Shown: positions 47,838 through 58,600 of the stretch, one piece after another
Layout: every line of letters begins with the position of its first letter
Numbering within the stretch: position 1 is the first letter of the stretch
Source: Spirodela intermedia
Lineage: Eukaryota > Streptophyta > Magnoliopsida > Alismatales > Araceae
Direction of reading: 5' to 3'
Assembly: GCA_902729315.2 (NCBI GenBank)
Contig: LR746270.1
Coordinates: 5,148,221-5,212,220 of the forward strand
DNA: 64,000 nucleotides
Translations under genes and position numbers: made by a program
The notes under the pieces: model-generated
Seen by the model: the letters and a program-made list of their open reading frames with translations, nothing else
What the model was told of the DNA's origin: nothing
Databases searched by the model: none

Positions 47838-48203
47838 AGTAGAGAGAGAGAGATAGTTGGGTAGTTGAGTGGTGAGTCTTCTTCGAAATGCTAATCTTCT
47901 GTTTTCAGTATCTTCTTTCGGATTAATGTAACCCGCTGGACTGTTGCACCATAGTTTACATGCAACTGATCAATAAGTTAACAATCATCCCTCGTCGGTG
48001 GTGAGTTTTCCTGTTTATCGAATATCTTGCTTGGTACGGCGGCCCGCAACCTTCTCGCCACGGTACGATTTTAGAGAGATCATAGCTGAAATATAGTCCA
48101 TAAAGAAAAATAGGTTCAAACTGATCTTGACTAACACGGGTCTGGTCCAAAAACACAGAACTAGTTTTACCGTGAGGTGACTTCTCATAGTTACCGCACG
48201 TGA

Positions 48204-48209
<6 letters not shown>

Positions 48210-48265
<56 letters not shown>

Positions 48266-48298
48266 GATATATCTATATATATATATATATATATATCT
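48210..48298. repeat. (CT)n-(TA)n microsatellite
   Basis: A pure CT run followed by TA dinucleotides interrupted by GATATATC. The TA part can fold back on itself. Confidence 0.95.
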
Positions 48299-48837
48299 TT
48301 CTATCTTTCTTTCTTCAAAATTTTAAGAAACTACAGTTACAAATCAAGCTCATATAGAAAAACGAGTCGAATCTAATCTAGCCATCTACCCTGCGTACAG
48401 GGCCAATCTGGGCCTGTAAAGCCTAGAAGTTTTTTACTGCTGAGTGATTCGCCATCTCATCTCTCTCTCTCCCTCTCTCCGACAGGTCTCATTGGGCATT
48501 CAAAATTTTGTTCAAAGCCCATTTGTAGCGACTTTTACGAGTTTGAACTTGGATGGAGACGGCCTATCGAGGTTTAGTCACCGCTAACAAGTAAAAGTAA
48601 GATGTTAGACACATCAGACTTATCTCATTTAACCTTAGATGCGATACATTTGATTTATGGGTATCAATGTTTCCTCTATTCCTCAAAGTTTCCGGAAATG
48701 TGAGGATAAAATGGCGAAACTTTAATTGAACAAGTTTACATAAAAAAATTCAAATACTTCATTAAATATGTCTCAAAATTCCATTAACATCCAATTATTT
48801 TTTTTATAAAAGATTAATTACGAGTGGATTAAACCCC

Positions 48838-49180
48838 ACATGTTTCGTGCTCAAGACTTTGCTGTCTTATTCAATGTCAAGACTGTTATATGCATGAATA
48901 ACTTTAAATTCAGTTAGTTGCAAATGGAGTGGACTTGCGTATTTTAATCACCTGATTTAATGTCCACGTAATTTGGGATTATCGACGGAAATGATATGGG
49001 TTTAAAGCGCAATATCTTGTCATCTTATCCAACGCTAAGAATATTACGGCATGGTTTCCCATCACAAAAAAGGATCGAAATAATAGGATTTGGATTAATT
49101 TTGTATGATCTTAAGGAGTGGGCATACGTATATTTAATAATCCGATTTAATTTTTTCTTTCAATGTCACATTATATTAAC
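48838..49180. repeat. Two diverged copies of a ~150-bp repeat
   Basis: Copy 1 carries TTTGCTGTCTTATTCAATGT and GAGTGGACTTGCGTATTTTA; copy 2 carries TCTTGTCATCTTATCCAACG and GAGTGGGCATACGTATATTT, in the same order, each followed by a GATTTAAT segment. It looks like a decayed dispersed repeat; the class is unknown. Confidence 0.45.
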
Positions 49181-52079
49181 GAAGGACCTGCAATCCATGA
49201 GCATCATCGAATGCAAATGGCCTCGCGTCGTCTTAAACTTGGTATTATCTCTTCATGATTTAGTCCATAACCCGACTGATTACCAGCTTAATCATGTCCT
49301 TTGCCTGAAAACTACATGGGATCGTCAAAGCTCGGGCAAATGAGCGACTAGAATGATTTTGCATGAAAAATGCTAACTATATATGCTATAAAGCACATTA
49401 ACTTACTGACCTCGAATATTAAGACGATAAAAATTAATTTTGGTGTCGATAAAATAATCAGGGGCATTAATCGAAAACGAGACAATTGACTAGGAATCAA
49501 GAATCTGTGAAGAGAGAAGAAGATCTTAGTGTCATAGTAAAGGATTCAGAAGCAGGGGATTCGAAGCCCAGTGGCTATGAACATAGAGAACTCGTATATT
49601 TTAAATCATATTTTTATATTATCTCAATCGATATAATATTATCTTGATAGGTGATATGTATTTCACTGGCGTCCATGCTTTAAGGCGATGGCTGGATTCA
49701 TTAACGGCTTAATTATCTCTTTCAAATGAAATCTACATGAAGTCGGCAAAACTCGGGCAAGCATGTAATTTCTTCGGTAGAGTAAGTAGTACGGATATCG
49801 ATTGGGTTTCCCACAAACAGTAGACTCCCAGTGTTCATGTTATGGCCTAGAAACCTTCATGAGAGCCGTCGGAGGAGATGAGGACACACATCTGATGATT
49901 ACTGTCAGCTATTCTTCACACTCTTCCTCTCGTCTTCTGTCCTTCCGCGAGGAAGCTTCCTCAGAGCTCCTTTCTCTGGAGCGCTAAATCTTGCGGCCGC
50001 CTCTCTCTCTCTCCCTCTTTTAGATTTTCTCCTAAGGATCGGCATCGGGAACCTGCGTCGTTCTCACACGCCCGCGCAGGACGTTTCTCTCGATTGTCAC
50101 CATCATCCTGCGTCTTCTTCTTCCCGACAGCCTCTCCTTGGCCTTACCCTTTTTGTCTTCGTCCTCTCCCTGGCCCCCCTTCACACTTCCCTCTCTCTCT
50201 CTTCTGTTACTTTGCTGGCGACCGATCTTGACGTGAGATAGGCACGGACAGCTATTTGAACAGGTCTCAGAGGAGATATGCCGACGGCTAGCAGACATCA
50301 CTCGCACAAGTCACAGATGCCCAGCCAAATCTGAGGAATAAACTATGAACTTCCGTTTCTGGAGGCTGCTTGGCAAGTTCATCAGCCATCCACTCAAGCG
50401 TACTTTTCTAGTTTCTCTCTTGCATCGACGTGGGCTTTTTAGTAAAAATCTATGCGCCTATTCTTAAACTATTTTATAGTTTTGGCAACGAAAACATTGT
50501 TTCATCGCTCATATGATGCCATGCTTTACCTGGATATTTCACTTATATTGTATCTATATCTCTAAACTTCAGACTACAAACCCCTTAAAAACTTAGAGTA
50601 GTGCCTCATTTTTCTTGCCACGTGGCTTCTCCATAACTATCCATGCCACAACATATCTTCATCTCTTTCCCCAATCTCCTCTCTCTCTCTCTCTATATCT
50701 AGGCTCATTTTTATTTTTGGGCTTGATTTCGTGTCTCGCATTCAATAAAATAAGTTGGGCCATCATTCATAGTCACCTGCCCCATTGACGACCCTTCCTT
50801 TCAATATAACATAAGTATATTTAAAAAAATCGTCATAGTGATTTTTTTTTGGATCAATGAACTGCAATCATTACGTAATGAGAGCCTACTGACGGTAATG
50901 AGACCACGTGATGAGAGCCTACTGACGGCCCAATAACCACCATCACCATCACCCACAGCAGATGAACCCTTTTCACGCCCAATCTCTGTTGGGTAGGCCC
51001 ACTCTGATTACGTCACCGGCCCAAAAGATGAGACCACGTGATGGGTTGAAGCCAAAAAATCTAGAATTCATGGAAATGATGATAATTCCTGAGACGGAAA
51101 ATGCGAGCAATAATAGGGAAAATAGGAAAAAGAATTCGATTAAATTAATTGACTTGAATAGGGCGACATTCACGGCAAAACCCATGTGAGATTCCGTCGT
51201 TTTTCAAAGCATGCCGCTGATCCACAAATAGATTCGAGCCTATCAACTCGGTCATCGTGCAGAATTCTTCTCTCTCTCTCTCTCCCCCTGGGGTACGGCT
51301 AGGATTGGTTCGACGGTCTTAAAAAAATATACCCACTGGTCCGCTGCATCTAAGGCCTCTCTCTCTCTCTCTCTACCTACCTACCACACAGACCCAACCC
51401 AGGATGAACCCACTTGCCAACCCCCTCTGTCACTCAGAGAGGGTGCGAGTCGCCACTCTCTTCCACTCATGGGAGAGGCTGGTGGTGGGGGGGGGGAGGA
51501 AAGTAGCGCCGATGTTCCACTGGCTTCAGCAGCTCGTCCTGTGGCGGGAACAGTGCGATAGTTATTGCCGAAGCAGCCGTGGGAAGACTTGTGGTCGCCG
51601 GGGGAGGCCCCCCACTGGCCCCCCTCGTCTTCCTCCCTCTCTCTCTCTCTCCCTCCCGCGCATCCATCAGCCTCCTGATCCGAACATCTTTGTAAACCAG
51701 TAATTTTGGAACACGTCTCTTTCTCTTTCTTCCTCCATCTCTACGTCATTGATTTTTTCTGTCGGCACAGTTCGCTCCCTGAACCCTCTCTCTCTCTTTC
51801 TCTCGCTCGCTCGCTCTCTCGCTCTCTCGCTCTCTCGCTGTGGAAGTCTGGAAGGATAATGAGTGACGAGTTCAATAAATACACGTGTGGAGGGTGAAAC
51901 TGCAATCCCGGGTCGCGATGTAGGCTCGCCACGGAGAGCCAGGAGTTCCTCAGGAACACTCCCCTGTCGTCCCCAAAGAGAAGGTCTTGACGCTTCGGAG
52001 AGAAGAAGTAGCTCCGCTTTCTTCTATATCTGTACATAGTTACAGAGAACCACGGTGATTTACAGGCAAGGAGGGGACC

Positions 52080-52087
52080 TCTCTCTC

Positions 52088-52122
<35 letters not shown>

Positions 52123-52150
52123 CCTCTCTCTCTCTCTCTCTCTCTCTCGC
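52080..52150. repeat. CT and TATC microsatellites
   Basis: CT dinucleotides, then ATCT tetranucleotides, then CT again, just downstream of the PHD-finger gene. Confidence 0.9.
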
Positions 52151-52166
52151 TAGTTTCTCTCTCCTT

Positions 52167-52572
52167 TCAGCAGATGACGTCCTTGAGCAGCTTGTACCTG
52201 CGGACGGGTGGGCGGGCGGGGAGCCGGCTCTTGCCGCGGGTGGCGTCCCTCTCCTTCCCCGCCGGCGGCTTCTTCGAGCTCTGATGCCTCGCGGCGCTGC
52301 GCTCTTCGCTGCGGCACCAGTCGCAGAGTTCCGCGCACTCCGACGAGCCCTCCTCGTAGAAGCTGCTGCAGTACCTGAGAGAGACAGAGTGAGGGAGGAT
52401 AAGCTCGCGTAGATGACCAAGAGAAGGAACGACGGCGACGGTGGGAGGGGAGAGAGAAGGGGGAGCAGGCGTACGAGTGCTGGACGCGAGAGAAGCACCG
52501 GCAGCATCGGAAGAGCTTATCGGCGAAGCCGACGTCGCCACACATGCAGCAGACTTTGTTGATCTCTTCCAT
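52167..52572 (-). CDS. Small PHD-finger protein (2 exons, 101 aa)
   Basis: Exon 1 is 52572-52475 and exon 2 is 52374-52167; the intron splits a Ser codon between QH and YC. The spacing is Cys8-x2-Cys11, Cys23-x2-Cys26, His32-x2-Cys35, Cys50-x2-Cys53, the Cys4-His-Cys3 pattern of a PHD zinc finger. It sits at the N-terminus (EEINKVCCMCGDVGFADKLF) and is followed by SYCSSFYEE and LCDWCRSEE. The remainder is a basic linker (KKPPAGKERDATRGKSR) and the C-terminal motif RRYKLLKDVIC, which from memory is conserved in short plant PHD proteins of this type. PHD fingers usually read histone H3 tails in the nucleus; no catalytic domain is present and a biological role cannot be assigned. The upstream GA tracts (52578-52598, 52626-52653) are in the leader or promoter. 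Confidence 0.85.
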
Positions 52573-52619
52573 GTCGTTAGAGAGAGAGAGAGAGAAAGAG
52601 AGGCTGGGAAAGATCTACG

Positions 52620-52656
<37 letters not shown>

Positions 52657-53464
52657 GGTGTGGGGGCAAAGGGGCCAAAGGCGGTGGGAAGCCAGGGGGA
52701 ATACGAGGGGACATGACCAACTCCGACACTGCCTTTTTATATTCTCTGTTCCCCAGGGACAGATAGAGAAACTCTAGAGAGAGAGAGAGAGAGAGAGCAG
52801 AGATAGAGAGAGAAACGGGTGTCGGCATGTCCGGCCGTGCCATCTAATTACGGAGGTGCCGTGAGGGGGGGCGTATAGGTAGTTGCCACAGGAGCCGCTC
52901 TTTGATAGCGGGACAGGCTCACTGTCAGATGAGGTGAAGACCGGCTGGCATTCCAAGCAGCCTCCCGTCTTCTACCTCTCCGCCCGCCGGCGGCGCCGCC
53001 CGGAGAGATCGTCGTCCAAGAACCGGCGGGGCGGCCTCTGCCGCCGCAGCCACCCAACGTGTCCTTCTTGTCGTACTCCCTCTTGTCTCATACTGCTACA
53101 TCGAACCAGATGCCTGTACGGCGACCCACATAGAGATGGAGCTAGATAGAGATAGAGAGATATAGAAAGAGAGAGAGAGAGACTGTGGAGATCCACCAAA
53201 GAAGAAAGTCACTACTTAAAGAAAAAATAATGAAGATCGTTCTGAGTAGTTCATTAAGATAGCTCATAAATTCGTCCCCCATGAAAGAACAGACAATCGC
53301 TCGAATTTATTACTGAAATATCCACCATAATTTATTTTTTTCCAGAAAATAGACCTTTAATCATTGGCCAAATATGTACATTACAGAAGGCTGGGGATGC
53401 ACCTCACGGCGGCAAGAACAGATGTATTCCGGCAGTGCGTCACGTTGACTAGTTGCGGTCTTCC
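52573..53464. other. PHD-gene promoter and fibrillin 3' flank
   Basis: GA tracts at 52578-52598, 52626-52653, 52776-52798 and 53146-53182. A GC-rich stretch at 52840-53100 shows no recognisable coding exon on either strand. Confidence 0.4.
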
Positions 53465-55399
53465 TCATTCTGTCCACGTGTAGGGCGCCCTGTCAACGAC
53501 CAAATAATCTCCTCGAATGTCCTTTGCAACTCGAATATCTTCATCAAGGTAGACTGATTCGAACCTGCGGAGAAATCAGGAGTCCATCTTTGAATACTTC
53601 ACACAAGTGATGGGGAATTCAACGGAAAAAGAGGCAAATGTTGGACAATAATACAGAGGATGAATCATGGAGAGGGAAAAAGTCAGATGAAGGGAGATTC
53701 ATCACATCTTGGCATGTGAAGAACAGCTCCCTTCATCCGTTGACCCACCATTTTTTTCCTGGGCAAGAAATAAAAGATTAATTGATCATTGGTGCCTAGG
53801 ATATGAAATTTTCCATAGGGAGCATATTAGCCATGACTTCTGCGGTAAAACCCACAATTCTCCTCACTTTTTAGCTCGTTCGCTGATGATATGCGCAAAC
53901 TATATGGATTGTTTGCTGAAAGATGAAGCAGCTCGGTATTTCCATGGTCCATTATCTACCTCGCATTGACCGATCCGAACCAGGTGAACACTTCTGAGAG
54001 ATGATTTCCTGCCGGGTGAGGAGACATTTTCCAGGATTCACCCAGTTCTAGCCATGGATATGGATAATTCATGAGGCAGATGCAGTCCCACATCATTTGC
54101 AATAAACGCTGCAGATGAAATGCCCCTTTCACTTGCAATGGGCACCCTCTGCGCCCTTCTCAGAACGGGCCTTCTCTTCTTGCTGACTGGTCCCATCTAC
54201 ATCAGCCATGAACATGACCCCCAGGTAGTCCCACATTTCAGAACTGATGGACCAGACGATGAGCAAGATCATGAACCATCTGAAGGTTTTTCAAGGCAGT
54301 TCTTCGTCCTTTTGAGTTATTTCTGTCTGATTCAGATGTACAGGATCAAGGATGTATCCCAACTTGCCGTGATTGATGACGCTTGGATCTCAGAGAAAAA
54401 GTTTTCGCATGCAAATCAAAAACAATGGTATTGGGGAATGCTGAAGCATATCTTATGATATTTGAATCACAGAAAACTTGATGACGGTTTTCTCAATCAC
54501 GGCAATGCCGTTCTCAGCTACTAAGGGATTGAAAGGACAGGCCTAGAGAGAAAAAATCAGTAGAAATGGTTTGTCATGCTGATCGATTTTTGTTTCGACC
54601 GGAAGGAGTACTCACCAACCCTGTCCAAAAGGGGGCAGCGGAATCTGCCAACCGTCACCTCGTAGAACTGCACTTGTGAACCTGCCACCGAAGATGAACA
54701 GCTTCGTGAATGACAGACAGATCGAAAGCAGGACACCGGGAAAGCTGACGAACCGATCATTCACCTGAAGTTCACTCTCTGCGCAGACGCCGCCTGGCAG
54801 GTCGACCTCACGAAAAAGACTCCCGACGGCGGGAATGTGATCACGTTGTTGAGTAGCCCCTTCTCCATGTCGATGACCTGAAGCACGTCGCCGGTCTTGG
54901 TGCCGAAGAGGTACGCATTTTTTATGATGAAGAGTTGCTCCTTCTCCGTGGTCCACAGCATCCTCCATGTACCAGAGAGAGAGGGACCAGAGGTGGTCAT
55001 ATCCTTCCCGTAGACGGACAGCGCCTCGACGGCGCGGACGATCTCCGACCGTCTCGCCGGGTTTCCCTCCGTCAGAACTCCTCGCTCCTGGTCCGATATC
55101 AGATCCAGCAAGTCGGCCTTGGCGAGCAGGAGAGATTGCCCCGAGCTGGCCGGCAGTGCCGCCGCCGGAGGCCCGAAGGATCGCCGGAGATTCAGACAGC
55201 CGCACCAGGAGACCGGAGGACGATGAGGCTTGAAAATCCGCGGCTCGGAAAACGAGGGAAGAAGGAACGCTGTCGCCGCTACCGGAGGTTCGAAGGATCG
55301 CCGGAGATTCCGATGGCCGCACCAGGAGACCGGAGCACAATGACGCTTGAAAATCCGCTGCTCGGAAAGCGCGGGAAGAAGGAAGCCCGTCGCCGCCAT
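53465..55399 (-). CDS. Plastid-lipid-associated protein, PAP11/fibrillin-9-like (3 exons, 266 aa)
   Basis: Fibrillins bind lipids in plastoglobules or thylakoids. Exon 1 is 55399-54765, exon 2 is 54681-54616 and exon 3 is 53564-53465; all join in phase with GT-AG introns (intron 2 is 1.05 kb). The PAP domain runs from about residue 90: LLDLISDQERGVLTEGNPAR, SLSGTWRMLWTTEKEQLFII, GDVLQVIDMEKGLLNNVITF, LRGDGWQIPLPPFGQGW, and the end IRVAKDIRGDYLVVDRAPYT. These blocks match the PAP11 (At4g00030-type) subgroup as remembered. The predicted transit region is odd: residues 1-39 and 40-78 are tandem copies of one 39-residue unit (AATGFLLPALSEQRIF versus AATAFLLPSFSEPRIF). The protein is thus about 40 residues longer than usual. 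The start is the only ATG before the repeat. It diverges from NOA1 across 239 bp. Confidence 0.9.
55166..55399 (-). repeat. 117-bp tandem duplication in the fibrillin transit-peptide coding region
   Basis: Units 55399-55283 and 55282-55166 each encode 39 residues ending SF(E/G)PP, with about 30 of 39 identical. The second unit has Val where the first has the initiator Met. Confidence 0.92.
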
Positions 55400-55638
55400 G
55401 GCCGCTCTGCTCTATCTTCTTCCTCCTCCACTGGCCACAACAGAACCAACCTCTTCTTCTAATCGGACGGTTAGTATGGCCTGTTTGTGATCGAACGGGC
55501 GGAGTTTGATCTGATCGTTTCAAGAGCGCATCGATATGTATAAGAGCGCGCTCATCTTCTATCCTTACGCAATTTTCTTACAAACTCGTTTCTCCTTCCC
55601 GCCGGGGGCCGCCGGAGTTCAGCGAGCAACTGCCATCC
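55400..55638. promoter_or_regulatory. Shared divergent promoter of the fibrillin and NOA1
   Basis: Only 239 bp separate the two start codons on opposite strands, so both 5' UTRs and promoters must fit here. No clear TATA box is seen. The NOA1 side has a short CT-rich leader. Confidence 0.65.
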
Positions 55639-58600
55639 ATGGTGATCGGAGCTCAGTCCCTCCTCCTCTCCCATCCCCTCGTCCCCTTCCCTCCGGCATT
55701 CCCCAGTCCTAAGAGTCCTGGTTTCCTGCTCTTCAAGAGAGCCGCACCTTTGCGCCGTGAGGCGGTGCCTGTCTCGTGCAGGGCCGCGGACTTTCGGACC
55801 TCGTCGCCGTCTTCTCCGCTACCTCCAGACGTTGAGCCGGAGGGAAGAGGCGCCGCATCGCCGACGCGCGGGGACAGGTATCTCGAGAGGCAGCAGGCGA
55901 AATCGGCCGCCGAGCTCGTGCTGAAGAAAGAGGCGAAAAGGACAAGGAAGAAGCCTGATGGAGGCGCCAAGCTCTCGACGTCTGTTACGTGCTGCTACGG
56001 ATGCGGTTCTCCGCTTCAAATAACTGAGGCTGATGCCCCTGGCTACGTTGATCCCGACACCTATGAATTGGTAAATCCTGCTGCTGGTGTGGATTGACCG
56101 GTGCTTAGATTCGTTAAGAACTGAGAGGTGCAGTGGCGACGCTTAGTGAGGTACTGAAGTTCATGGCTGTTGCATTGAACTTCATACCAGTTCCAAGTGA
56201 GAAATAAATAAACCTTGATGCAGATTGAGGTGGTGTGTTTTTTTTCTGGCACTATTTGCTTTCTAATAACTTTGAGATTTCTGCTTCACAATGAAGCTGG
56301 GCACATAGATTCTACTTCTGTTTTTTTGCGAAATTTTACGTTAGGTTCCCCATCCTGGAAATTATCTGTTGAATCCAGTTCCATACGTAAGTATTTTACT
56401 GTGTTCTCTCTGGATGCAGAAGAAGAGGCACCGACAACTGAAGACTGTGATTTGCGGAAGGTGCAAGCTTCTATCTCATGGACACATGATAACAGCTGTT
56501 GGCGGGAGGGGAGGCTATCCCGGTGGTAAACAGTTTGTTACAGCAGAGGAACTTCGTGACAGATTGTCTCATCTTCGAAATGAGAAGACTTTGATCGTTA
56601 AATTGGTAAGCTGGTAGCACGGCGTGATTGGCTTCCCTGATTATCAACCTTATAACCAAAACTTTAAAGAATGAGTTTGAAATTGGGGAATTTGACTTTG
56701 AAATCTAGATAAAAGGAGTATACTGCGGATGCCGTGCTGTAAAAGTTTGGCCATTAGTTTTTGTTTAAGAGGCGGCTGCTCAGTTCGCATGCGATTTATT
56801 TGGCTTGGTCAATAATTACTTACTTTACAAATGTAAAGAGAGGCGTTGTAATTGAAACAATGGCATATTTCTTCTAGGATTTTGGGTCTTTGATGCTTGG
56901 TAGTCGAAGTATGCTGAGTAGCGCCAGGCAGATTATCTTCACTCTTTACTGTTCCTTCACCTCTATTATTTTCCTTTATGGTAACACTGAAATATGGTTT
57001 CTTGTTTTTTAACTATTTTTTTATTACACTTGTACTAGGTGGATATTATTGATTTCAACGGAAGTTTCCTCGGACGCATACGAGACCTTGTTGGCTCAAA
57101 TCCAATAATACTGGTGGTAACAAAGGTTATACCCTATCTTTGCTACCATACTCTTGACATCTTGAGAGATATATCTTGTTGATCTTAAGTTAGAATCACT
57201 CATCTTCATACTCCATCTCTCTCAAGGTTGATCTCCTACCAAAAGGAACTGATCTAAATTGTATTGGTGACTGGGTTGTGGAGGCGACTGTGAAGAAGAA
57301 ACTGAAGTGAGTATATTCCTGATATAGAGGTGGCCCACCTTTTATTGAACGTCCAGTTTACATTTCTTCTTGGATTTTTATGCCGTCAACTAAAAAAATG
57401 CTATTGTGGTTGCTACTTGTTGTGATGCGCATTTGTGTTATACCATGAAAATTGCCGAAGACATTTATTTCATAACACGTTAGGTAAGATTCATATCATT
57501 AATTAAGATGTGAACACACAAACTTCACAAATGTCAAACAATATGCTACACAGAAAGCTTCACAATCTGCTTTAGTGAATTGTGGGCTTGGTGTACTATC
57601 TCTTGAAAAGATGTTAAAATTATTTTACATTCAATGGCTTAGCCAATATATCTCGTTAAATTAAAAAGTCCTGATGAATTGATATCTGTCGTACATTGCC
57701 CTACTATTGTCAGCCATCTTATGCATCAACATTCTTATGCATCTTGTCTCTCATGCTACCTTGACCGTTTGGTGCATTGCGATTTTTTTCTACTTTAACT
57801 TACAACTATTTTTCACAAAGTATTAAGAACTAAGCTTGCATTTCTGTGTAGTGTAATTAGCGTCCACTTGACCAGTTCAAAGTCCTTGGTGGGGATTGCT
57901 GGAGTAATATCAGAGATCCAAAAGGAGAAAAAGGTTCTACTACTTTACTTTTATCTATTTTTCTATAATTGTCTCTAATTGGAATGAACATATGTATGCC
58001 TCAATTGAGATGATTTGAAGGATTGTTTTATATCTTCTTCTCTACATATCACACGAAAATATCTGACCCACATTTTATTTTAATCCCTCAAGCATGGACT
58101 TTGATAAAGGAATTTACTCGCGATTTTTAAAATTTTACAATTGAGCATCAATGGCTTCCTTCCATGGTACATTGTGAAGGTTACCTCTATTTCCCTCTAC
58201 TACTCAATCTGTGAGGCCCTCCTTCCCCGTATAGAGCTTGCCAATGGAACATTTGTGGGCCTCAATGGTGCATTTTGAGTCTTTTGGGTTTTTCGTAGCA
58301 GGAGGCTATAGGCTACTGACTTATAGTTGGGCGCCTTAATATAATAGAGGGGGTCAGAATAATTTGCGTTTTTGCAATGAGGAGGAAGATATTGGGGGGT
58401 CCCCTTTTCCGAGAATACCTTGACAGATTTGGACAGAAATTTCGAGACGTTGCGACTCTCAAGGAGGAACACTACCAGTTGGGGACTGACTTCGTGATGG
58501 AACAGAGAATGGACAACGAAAGGAGTAGGTAGATATGGTTTGTGATGCTATGACACCTTATGGGCTATGTAGGAAGAGTGGCATTCAAGATTGTTACATA

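Larger units (their letters stand above)
47838..52166. other. Intergenic: microsatellites, diverged repeats, no gene recognised
   Basis: Contains a CT/TA microsatellite (48210-48298), a diverged repeat pair (48838-49180), duplicated 16-19 bp motifs near 50.88-51.05 kb with CACGTG boxes, and CT-rich runs at 51.36 and 51.79 kb. The open frames at 50032-50307 (minus) and 51741-52037 (minus) lack any family signature; the second lies just past the PHD-gene stop codon and may be its 3' UTR. Confidence 0.4.

Noticed and set aside
46469-48000. miR156 target site in the SPL gene
   Set aside because: No GTGCTCTCTCTCTTCTGTCA-like site was seen in the CDS or the 3' flank; SPL8 normally lacks it. The CT/GA runs are simple repeats.
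51741-52037. 98-aa minus-strand frame downstream of the PHD gene
   Set aside because: Ends in Arg-Glu microsatellite translation and has no family signature; probably 3' UTR or spacer.
54612-55523. 303-aa minus-strand frame over the fibrillin exon 1
   Set aside because: Alternative frame of the real exon; the 54765-55399 frame shows the PAP blocks and joins to exons 2 and 3.
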